Below are positions 1 through 5,603 of a stretch of DNA of 5,603 bases, one piece after another. The first letter of the stretch is position 1, and each line of letters starts with the position of its first letter. The notes beneath the pieces are model-generated. The model was not told the origin of the DNA. It was given only the letters and a program-made list of their open reading frames with translations, and searched no databases. The position numbers and the translations under genes are program-made. Source of the stretch: Nitrospirota bacterium. Lineage in GTDB: Bacteria > Nitrospirota > UBA9217. The stretch is from assembly GCA_021788515.1 (NCBI GenBank), contig JAJYKN010000124.1, positions 1-5,603 of the forward strand. Reading direction: 5' to 3'.

Positions 1-3000
1 GCAATGCGCTTCATCACGTCCGCTCCGGTACCGTTGGAAAACATGATCGGCACCAGGCCCGCAAGGATGACTGAGACCGTCATGATCTTGGGCCTGATCC
101 TCTTGACTGCGCCTTCCATAACCGAATCTTCGATATCCCGCAGAGAATTGATCCTTCCTTCCTGATGCCAGCGGTTATAGGAGAGGTCGAGGTAGAGCAG
201 CATGACGATGCCCGTTTCCGCGTCGAGGCCCGCCAGGGCTATCACGCCGACCCAGACCGCGGTGCTCATGTGGTAGCCTAGAAAGTAGAGGAACCAGACC
301 GTGCCCACGAGCGAGAAGGGCACCGCAAGCAGCACGATCATGGTCTTGGTGAATGATTCCGTGTTGAGATAGATCAATACGATGATGATCAGGAGCGTAA
401 GCGGAATCACATAGAAGAGCTTTGCTTTGACATTCTCCATGTACTCGTACTGTCCGCTCCACTGGATCGTGTATCCAGCAGGGATCTTCACTTTCCCGGC
501 AATCACCTTGCCGGCCTTCGCTACGTAGCTGCCGTAATCGCTTCCTTCAATGCTGAGCGTCACCGCGGCGGTCAGCCTCCCTCCCTCGCTTTGGATCATA
601 CCCGGGCCGCGCGTCACCTTGATGTCCGCAAGCTGGCCGAGCGGGATCTGGGCGCCGCCCATGGTCGGGACGAGGACCCGTTTCAGTTTCTCGATATCGT
701 TCCGAAGTTCCCGTCCGTAGCGGATATTCACGGGATACCGCTCCCGGCCCTCGACCGTCGTCGTCAGGTTCATGCCGCCGATGGCGGATTCGATTACTTC
801 ATCCACGTCCTCGATGGTGAGGCCGTATCTGCTGATTTCGTCGCGGTTGATGTCGAAATCGAGAAAGTAGCCCGTATTGGCCCGCTCGGCGTAAACGCTG
901 CGCGTACCGGGGACGGTGCGAAGAGCTTGTTCCAGATCGAGGCCGATACGCTCGATCCCGTCAAGATGGGGGCCGAATATCTTGATGCCCAGGGGCGTCC
1001 GGATGCCCGTCGCGAGCATGTCGATCCTGCCGATGATCGGCATGGTCCAAGAATTTGCAATGCCGGGCATGGCAAGGGCATTGTCCATGTCATCGCGAAG
1101 GTCCTCCCATTTCTTGTACTGCGGCCGCCACTGGCTCATGGGCTTTAAAGTCACATTGGTCTCGATCATCTCGAGCGGCGCCGGATCGGTCGATGTCTCG
1201 GCCCTGCCTGCCTTGCCGAAGACGCGCTCCACCTCGGGAAATTCTTTGATGATCCTGTCTTCGGTCTGGAGCACCTCGCTCATGGTCGTAATGGAGGCGC
1301 CGGGCACCGATGACGGCATGAACAGGAGCGTCCCCTCGTACAACGGCGGCATGAACTCCGACCCCAGTTTGCTAAAGGGAAAAACCGTGACCAGGACAAT
1401 GATGATTGCCACGATGATGACGAACTTCCGAAAGCGGAGTGCAAAGTCCGCAACAGGGTGATAAATTTTCGTGAGAAAGTGACTGATGGGATTGTTGTCC
1501 TCATGCCTGATCTTTCCCTTGATGAGAAGGGTCATCAGGACCGGCGTCAGCGTGATCGCGAGAAAGCTCGCAAAGAGCATGGAAAACGTTTTTGTATACG
1601 CCAGGGGCTTGAACATTCTGCCTGCCTGTTCCTCAAGGGTAAAAACCGGCATAAAACCCACGGTAATAACGAGGAGTGAGAAGAAGAGCGACGGCCCGAC
1701 CTCTTTTGCAGCGTTGATAATCACATCCACGCGCGAACCGTGGACCATTCCGCCCTTTTCCCACTCTTCGAGCTTTTTATGCGCATTTTCGACCATGATG
1801 ATGGAGGCGTCAACCATGGCGCCGATGGCGATGGCGATGCCGGAGAGGCTCATGATGTTCGAGCTGATTTTGAGGTAATACATGCAGACGAAGGAGATCA
1901 GGATCGCCACGGGCAGGGTCAGGATCACGACGAGGGCGCTCGGCAGATGAAAGAGGAAGATGATGCAAACCACGCTTACGGCAATGCCGAGCTTGATCAC
2001 TTCTTCGCGGAGCGTGTCAACGGAGCGGTGGATGAGTTCGGACCGGTCATAGGTTGTGACGATCTTGACCCCTTCGGGCAGGGACGGTTGCAGCTCTTTG
2101 ATCTTTGCTTTCACCCGGTCAATCACGTCGAGGACGTTCTCTCCGAAGCGGACCACGACAATTCCGCCGACGGTCTCGCCTTTCCCGTCCAGGTCTGCGG
2201 CGCCGCGCCTGATCTCCGGACCGAGCTGGACCTGGCCGATGTCGCGGAGCAGGATGGGCGTCCCTTTCTCGTTGGTGCCCACGGCGATCTTCTCGATGTC
2301 CGACTTGTCGTGGATGTAGCCGCGGCCGCGGACCATGTACTCTCTGCCCGACCACTCCACGACCCTTCCCTCCACGTCGCGGTTGCTGCGCCTGACTGCG
2401 TCCATAACCTTTGAAAGCGGAAGCTTGTACGCCGCAAGCCGGTTCGGGTCCACAGTGATCTGGTACTGTTTCACGAACCCGCCCACGGAGGCCACCTCGG
2501 AAACGCCGGGCACTGATTCAATGGCATACTTGAGGGTCCAGTCCTGGAGCGATCGGAGCTGGGAGAGATCGTGCTTTCCACTCTCGTCCTCGAGGGCATA
2601 CTGGAACCCCCATCCCACGCCGGTTGCGTCAGGGCCGAGCTGCGGGGTCACGCCAGCGGGAAGTTTCCCCTGGACGCCCTGAAGATATTCGAGCACCCGG
2701 CTCCGTGCCCAGTAGATATCCGTACCGTCTTTGAAGATGACGTAGACGAAGGACGTGCCGAGAAAGGATTTGCCGCGCACCACGCGCACCTCGGGCGCAG
2801 CGAGGAGCGTCGAAACAATGGGATAGGTGATCTGGTCCTCGACCAGGTCCGGGCTCCTGCCCGTCCATTCGGTATACACGATCACCTGGGCGTCCGAAAG
2901 GTCCGGGATCGCGTCGAGCGGCGTGTGATACACCGCCCAGACCCCCCAGAGGGTAAGGAACCCCACCAGGAGAAAAACGAGGAATTTATTCCGTGCCGAA

Positions 3001-3023
3001 ATTTCTATGATTTTGGATAACAT
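1..3023 (-). CDS. cusA: CusA-like heavy-metal RND efflux pump, Cu(I)/Ag(I) type (3' end cut off by window edge)
   Basis: Inner-membrane proton/metal antiporter that would feed metal ions into the adaptor-channel complex. The frame is open without a stop or frameshift for 1007 codons to the left edge; CusA is about 1047 residues, so a short C-terminal piece is missing. The start is ATG at 3023, preceded by GAGG 7 bases upstream, and gives MLSKIIEISARNKFL, a typical RND beginning. TM1 is about residues 13-32, followed by a periplasmic domain, TM2-6 (about 336-510), TM7 (about 533-550), a second periplasmic domain, and TM8 (about 869-886) onward. TM4 carries GAMVDAS with D405; E936 (LDAETG) and K979 (RIRPKIMT) match the CusA proton relay D405/E939/K984. 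Copper-site methionines are present at M569 (LLFMPS), M619 (LEMIET) and M669 (RIDMLATG), matching CusA M573/M623/M672. Membrane methionines M391, M403, M410, M482, M497 and M1004 are also kept. E. coli numbering is from memory. These methionines favour monovalent Cu/Ag over CzcA-type divalent export; the substrate is inferred. Confidence 0.96.
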   Translation of the reverse strand, partial: MLSKIIEISARNKFLVFLLVGFLTLWGVWAVYHTPLDAIPDLSDAQVIVYTEWTGRSPDLVEDQITYPIVSTLLAAPEVRVVRGKSFLGTSFVYVIFKDGTDIYWARSRVLEYLQGVQGKLPAGVTPQLGPDATGVGWGFQYALEDESGKHDLSQLRSLQDWTLKYAIESVPGVSEVASVGGFVKQYQITVDPNRLAAYKLPLSKVMDAVRRSNRDVEGRVVEWSGREYMVRGRGYIHDKSDIEKIAVGTNEKGTPILLRDIGQVQLGPEIRRGAADLDGKGETVGGIVVVRFGENVLDVIDRVKAKIKELQPSLPEGVKIVTTYDRSELIHRSVDTLREEVIKLGIAVSVVCIIFLFHLPSALVVILTLPVAILISFVCMYYLKISSNIMSLSGIAIAIGAMVDASIIMVENAHKKLEEWEKGGMVHGSRVDVIINAAKEVGPSLFFSLLVITVGFMPVFTLEEQAGRMFKPLAYTKTFSMLFASFLAITLTPVLMTLLIKGKIRHEDNNPISHFLTKIYHPVADFALRFRKFVIIVAIIIVLVTVFPFSKLGSEFMPPLYEGTLLFMPSSVPGASITTMSEVLQTEDRIIKEFPEVERVFGKAGRAETSTDPAPLEMIETNVTLKPMSQWRPQYKKWEDLRDDMDNALAMPGIANSWTMPIIGRIDMLATGIRTPLGIKIFGPHLDGIERIGLDLEQALRTVPGTRSVYAERANTGYFLDFDINRDEISRYGLTIEDVDEVIESAIGGMNLTTTVEGRERYPVNIRYGRELRNDIEKLKRVLVPTMGGAQIPLGQLADIKVTRGPGMIQSEGGRLTAAVTLSIEGSDYGSYVAKAGKVIAGKVKIPAGYTIQWSGQYEYMENVKAKLFYVIPLTLLIIIVLIYLNTESFTKTMIVLLAVPFSLVGTVWFLYFLGYHMSTAVWVGVIALAGLDAETGIVMLLYLDLSYNRWHQEGRINSLRDIEDSVMEGAVKRIRPKIMTVSVILAGLVPIMFSNGTGADVMKRI

Positions 3024-3030
3024 GATTAAA

Positions 3031-3034
3031 CCTC
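3031..3034 (-). promoter_or_regulatory. Ribosome binding site of the pump gene
   Basis: On the minus strand GAGG is followed by 7 bases (TTTAATC) and the ATG at 3023. It directly abuts the three-unit repeat array and shares its G at 3034 with the last unit. Folding of that array could therefore affect access to this site; the folding effect is inference. Confidence 0.6.
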
Positions 3035-3054
3035 AGTTCAGGGTTCAAAGTTCA
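3034..3054 (+). repeat. Three inverted 7-base units just before the pump gene
   Basis: Read on the minus strand, the units are TGAACTT, TGAACCC and TGAACTG, the reverse complement of the GTTCAnn units at 3093-3120. The array ends at the pump ribosome site. One pairing register gives a perfect 11-base inverted repeat (3044-3054 with 3109-3119). Another gives a 20-base arm (3035-3054 with 3095-3114) with 16 identical positions, plus two G-U pairs in RNA. Confidence 0.7.
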
Positions 3055-3060
3055 GCATTG

Positions 3061-3076
3061 CAAGCGACACCGCTTG
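3061..3076. repeat. Small perfect hairpin inside the intergenic repeat
   Basis: CAAGCG and CGCTTG form a perfect 6-base stem around a 4-base loop, in the centre of the loop left by the two heptad arrays. On the transcribed strand no T-run follows, so it does not look like an intrinsic terminator; the operon probably reads through. Confidence 0.5.
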
Positions 3077-3092
3077 TTCTCCTCCCTTTTAC

Positions 3093-3120
3093 CATGAACT
3101 CCGAACTATGAACTTTGAAT
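3093..3120 (-). repeat. Four tandem 7-base units (GTTCAnn) after the adaptor stop
   Basis: Read on the minus strand, the units are ATTCAAA, GTTCATA, GTTCGGA and GTTCATG, starting 2 bases after the adaptor TAA. The conserved core is TTC at a strict 7-base period, with GTTC in three of four units. The array is opposite in orientation to the array at 3034-3054 and can pair with it. Confidence 0.7.
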
Positions 3121-3122
3121 TA

Positions 3123-4358
3123 TTAGTTGCCCCCTGACCTCAGCTGGCTCTCCGAATCTATGAAGAAGTTGCCGGACGTAACGACGCGCTCCCCTCTTTT
3201 GATGCCTTTCAGGACTTCTACGTAATCCTCCCCTCGCAGGCCGAGCGTCACCCGCCGCATCTCGTACACTCCCGGTTTTTTCTCGACGTACACGATCTGG
3301 CGCGTGCCCGAATCAATCACTGCCTCGCGCGGAATCGCCAGCCTTGAGCCTGAAGAGACCATGATCTCGACATTCGCAAACATCTCGGGCTTCAGCAGGA
3401 ATCCGGGATTCTTCATGGCAAGCCGCGCCTTGACGGTCCGGCTCACCGGGTCCAGGGACGGATCGATAAAATCTACGATTGCACGATAGCTCTGACCGGA
3501 ATAGTACGGCAAGGTCACGAGTGCGGTCTGGCCTACTCTGACCAGGGGCACTTCATACTCATATATGTCGGCCATGATCCAGATCGAGGAAAGATCGGCA
3601 ATCTTATAGAGGTTCATGCCCGGCGTGATATAGCCTCCTTCAAGCACCATCTTGTCGAGCACGATGCCGCTCAGCGGCGCCTCGATCGTCATGTCCGTCT
3701 TGGGCTTGCCCGTCTTTTCAAGCTCTGCAACCTGCTGGTCCGTGATGTCCCAGAGCTGAAGCCGCCGCTTCGCCGATTGCAGCAGTTCGCTGCTCGAAGC
3801 CTCGATCTCGGCCATGTCGCCGGTCCCCGTCAGAGATGACCTCACCGACCGCAGCGCGATAAGATATTCCTCCTGGGCCGTCACCAGGTCGGGACTGTAG
3901 ATCGACAGGAGCGGCTGGCCTTTCACGACCTGCTGCCCGGTATAATCGACATAGAGTTTTTTCACCCATCCCGCGATCTTGGTATTCACGAAAGCGAGAC
4001 GGGTCTCATCGGGCTCGACTTTGCCCACGGTGCGGATCTGTTTGTCCAGCGATCGGTAGTCAGCAACAGCCGTGCGCACGCCGATGAGCTGCACCTTGTC
4101 CGGGCTGATCGTAATGACCGGCAAAGCCTCCTGTTTTACGGTCTCTGCACTCCGTCCCGCGCTCCCGGACGCCTGGCTCTGTATCGGACCCCCATGGCCC
4201 GCATGTTCCTGGCCAAAAGCATGGGAAGAGAAAAGAATCGGGACGAAAAAGAAAATTAAGGTCAGGAGGAGATTGCTCTTTCTCGTATCCGCTGATTCCG
4301 CTGGTTTTCCCGTGCGTGCCTCGATGGCTGAAGTCATGACCCATTTCTCAATTCTCAT
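3123..4358 (-). CDS. cusB: CusB-like periplasmic adaptor (membrane fusion protein) of the RND metal efflux pump
   Basis: Periplasmic adaptor joining the inner-membrane pump to the outer-membrane channel; 411 residues from the start chosen here, close to E. coli CusB (about 407). I chose ATG at 4358 (MRIEKW) because GGAGAGGA lies 5 bases upstream. An in-frame ATG at 4382 would add 8 residues but lies deeper in the upstream gene. After a long n-region comes a hydrophobic segment (about 30-43) and a likely cleavage site near SHAFG/QEH (about 47-50). Then follow the first lipoyl half (about 130-156, with GQQVVKGQPLLSIYSP), a short alpha-hairpin (about 157-217), the second lipoyl half (about 225-257, with IEAPLSGIVLDK), a beta-barrel (about 258-334) and a membrane-proximal domain to the TAA stop. 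The mature N-terminus has His in QEHAGHGG and no methionine before the lipoyl domain, unlike the Met site of CusB. No HMBD-type YxCPMHP motif is present. Its start overlaps the channel gene by 11 bases. The family call is secure; metal choice rests on the pump. Confidence 0.93.
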   Translation of the reverse strand: MRIEKWVMTSAIEARTGKPAESADTRKSNLLLTLIFFFVPILFSSHAFGQEHAGHGGPIQSQASGSAGRSAETVKQEALPVITISPDKVQLIGVRTAVADYRSLDKQIRTVGKVEPDETRLAFVNTKIAGWVKKLYVDYTGQQVVKGQPLLSIYSPDLVTAQEEYLIALRSVRSSLTGTGDMAEIEASSSELLQSAKRRLQLWDITDQQVAELEKTGKPKTDMTIEAPLSGIVLDKMVLEGGYITPGMNLYKIADLSSIWIMADIYEYEVPLVRVGQTALVTLPYYSGQSYRAIVDFIDPSLDPVSRTVKARLAMKNPGFLLKPEMFANVEIMVSSGSRLAIPREAVIDSGTRQIVYVEKKPGVYEMRRVTLGLRGEDYVEVLKGIKRGERVVTSGNFFIDSESQLRSGGN

Positions 4359-5601
4359 GATGGTCCTCTCCGGTGAGTTCATTCAGCATGGACATGGTCT
4401 TGTTCAGGTTGACCAGCTCTTCCTGCTCCATGAGCTGGTATTTCAAGAGCGTGTTTTCGCTTTCCAAAAGCGATGTGAAATCGCTCTTCCCCACCTGGTA
4501 GTTTGAGGTCGTTGATTGAAGCGACAGCCGCGCCTGCGGGATGATCCCGGCCTCGTAGAGATCTATGCGATGCTCGGCTGTCTTGATCGTGGAATAGAGG
4601 TCGCGCACCCGTGCCAGCGTCGCAAGCCTCTCGGCGTCATACTCATAGCGTGCGGCGCTGAGGTCGGCTGACGCGGCCTTCACTCCCGTTGACTTGTTCC
4701 AGAAATAGAGCGGGACTTTAAACATCAGGCTTGCCTGCCAGACGTCCGATTTGTCGCCCCGTGTGAACCAGCCTCCGGAGACGACCATGTCCGGCAGAAA
4801 TTCCCTGCGGCTCAAGGATAGTTCTTCCCTGCTTTGCTCCACCATGCGCTCTTTTCCCTGCAAGACAGGGGAATGGTCAAGCGCCATGGCTGCCAGTTCA
4901 TCCACGGTAACGGTCGGAGTAGCTCTCGGAAGCTCCTCCGGTCTTCCGAGGGGAGCCAGCGGGTTGCGGCCCACGAGGCTGTTGATCAGTGACGCCTGCG
5001 TCTCTTTCTTCTGCTCTTCCTCGGTCAGCCGGTCCAGGATCAGAGAGACCTCAAGCTGGGCGCGGACAACGTCTTGCTGCATGCCCTGGCCGGTAGCATA
5101 CCGCGTCTCGGCGATACGCTGAGAATTTTTCAGCAGCTCCTTTGTCTGGTCCAGGATCTCGGCGGATTTGAAAGCGAGGAAATATTCATAATATGCGTTC
5201 TTGAGGCTGTTCAGCACTCTAAGCTTCGTTTCCCGGGCCCCTTGCTCCGTCCGCTCCGCTTCCTTGCCTGCGATTCGGCCTTTTGTCCCAAGCTTGCCCG
5301 GAAACGGGATCTCCTGGGTAAAGACCACGCCCTGCATGCTCATATCTTCCTTCCCGACACTCCACACGCCCGGCGACCCGACGTTCTGGACCGCATAGCC
5401 TACCATGGGGTCCGGCAAGGCGGAAGCCAGAGACTTTTTCTCATCAGCAGACTCCACTCTTTTCTCCGCCATGAGGATCTCGGGGTTGTTCTTAAGCGCC
5501 TCCTGCTCCAGGTCTTTGAGCGTGACAAGGGACTCCTCAGCATGAGAAACCATGGGAAAGGAAAGAAGCAAAATCAAAAAAATGAGATGCTTTATTTGCA
5601 T
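4348..5601 (-). CDS. cusC: CusC/TolC-like outer-membrane efflux channel (OEP family)
   Basis: Outer-membrane factor forming the exit duct of the pump; 417 residues, the usual OEP length. The ATG at 5601 gives a clear Sec signal peptide: MQIKH, then a hydrophobic core (about 6-18) and cleavage at SHA/EES (about residue 21). Two OEP repeats are visible, about 25-210 and 232-412. Repeat 1 has FTQEIPFPGKLG (94-105) before the outer-membrane strand region and RYATGQGMQQDVVRAQLE (168-185) in the helical barrel. Repeat 2 has the matching PLYFWNK (297-303) and YQVGKSDFTSLLESENTLL (368-386), showing the internal duplication. The protein has no cysteine, so it cannot be an N-terminally lipidated channel as E. 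coli CusC is. It ends ELTGEDHHEN, with the last codons overlapping the adaptor start. It is first of the three genes seen; only two bases upstream are visible, so its ribosome site and promoter are outside. The symbol is by operon context; many such genes are named only as TolC-family proteins. Confidence 0.93.
   Translation of the reverse strand: MQIKHLIFLILLLSFPMVSHAEESLVTLKDLEQEALKNNPEILMAEKRVESADEKKSLASALPDPMVGYAVQNVGSPGVWSVGKEDMSMQGVVFTQEIPFPGKLGTKGRIAGKEAERTEQGARETKLRVLNSLKNAYYEYFLAFKSAEILDQTKELLKNSQRIAETRYATGQGMQQDVVRAQLEVSLILDRLTEEEQKKETQASLINSLVGRNPLAPLGRPEELPRATPTVTVDELAAMALDHSPVLQGKERMVEQSREELSLSRREFLPDMVVSGGWFTRGDKSDVWQASLMFKVPLYFWNKSTGVKAASADLSAARYEYDAERLATLARVRDLYSTIKTAEHRIDLYEAGIIPQARLSLQSTTSNYQVGKSDFTSLLESENTLLKYQLMEQEELVNLNKTMSMLNELTGEDHHEN
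4364..4371 (-). promoter_or_regulatory. Shine-Dalgarno site deciding the adaptor start
   Basis: On the minus strand this reads GGAGAGGA, ending 5 bases before the ATG at 4358. It lies inside the last codons of the channel gene, whose TGA stop is just past this ATG (the overlap reads ATGAGAATTGA). The strength and spacing favour the ATG at 4358 over the in-frame ATG at 4382 and suggest that ribosomes ending the channel gene restart on the adaptor. Confidence 0.75.
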
Positions 5602-5603
5602 TG

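Noticed and set aside
591..1148. 185-codon open frame on the plus strand opposite the pump gene
   Set aside because: It lies in exact codon register opposite the pump frame, where GC-rich codons rarely give antisense stops. Its translation shows no recognisable domain, and the minus-strand frame matches a conserved family throughout.
1740..2414. 224-codon plus-strand open frame rich in Asp and His
   Set aside because: Same codon register opposite the pump gene. The D/H-rich composition is the mirror of the Ile/Val/Met codons in the transmembrane segments, not a metal-binding protein.
2571..3020. 149-codon plus-strand open frame opposite the pump N-terminus
   Set aside because: Again in mirror register with the pump codons; no convincing ribosome site or family resemblance.
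1..3023. Frameshift or pseudogene in the pump gene
   Set aside because: I translated the minus frame codon by codon from 3023 to 3 and found no stop or frame change, with family motifs throughout.
3061..3090. Intrinsic terminator between adaptor and pump
   Set aside because: The 6-base stem has no T-run after it on the transcribed strand. On the plus strand a pyrimidine stretch follows, but no plus-strand gene needs a terminator there.
3034..3120. CRISPR array
   Set aside because: The units are only 7 bases, tandem and without spacers, and the two sets are inverted.
4359..4382. Adaptor start at the upstream ATG (4382)
   Set aside because: It would add only 8 residues, lies deeper in the channel gene and lacks a spacing-matched Shine-Dalgarno sequence, while 4358 has a strong one. 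It cannot be fully excluded.
4072..4506. 144-codon plus-strand open frame across the adaptor/channel junction
   Set aside because: It spans two well-supported minus-strand genes and their overlap; the protein looks like a composition shadow.

Overview
The window holds most of one operon on the minus strand. It encodes a three-part heavy-metal efflux pump of the RND (HME) family: outer-membrane channel (cusC/tolC-like, 5601 to 4348), periplasmic adaptor (cusB-like, 4358 to 3123) and inner-membrane proton-driven pump (cusA-like, 3023 to the left edge). Together they would form a channel across both membranes of a Gram-negative cell. The pump residues point to Cu(I)/Ag(I) rather than divalent Zn/Co/Cd. 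The DNA is moderately GC-rich. The divergence from the E. coli proteins and the non-lipidated channel would fit an environmental Gram-negative such as a deltaproteobacterium (Desulfobacterota) or Nitrospirota member, but the window does not settle the taxon.

Layout, in the direction of transcription (right to left). The channel gene starts 2 bases inside the right edge, so its promoter and ribosome binding site lie outside. Its stop overlaps the adaptor start by 11 bases, with a strong Shine-Dalgarno sequence inside the end of the channel gene, which suggests translational coupling. A 99-base gap (3024-3122) separates adaptor and pump. The pump frame, read codon by codon, is open without a frameshift for 1007 codons from 3023 to the left edge. 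By comparison with CusA of about 1047 residues, only some 35-45 C-terminal residues are missing.

The most unusual DNA is the 99-base gap. It carries two arrays of a 7-base unit (GTTCAnn), four units after the adaptor stop and three before the pump start. The arrays are in opposite orientation and can pair as a long imperfect hairpin. The loop contains a second perfect small hairpin and a Shine-Dalgarno-like purine run. This may be a dispersed repeat or an element tuning pump expression relative to adaptor expression.

At the protein level, the pump keeps the three periplasmic copper-binding methionines, the membrane methionine pairs and the proton-relay acidic and lysine residues of CusA. The funnel methionine pair (CusA M271/M755) is altered. 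The adaptor lacks the N-terminal methionine site of CusB and has a short His-containing segment there instead, and no cusF lies between channel and adaptor. The metal hand-off to the pump may therefore differ from the E. coli scheme. I see no wholly new system here; this is a divergent Cus-type pump operon with a curious intergenic repeat.
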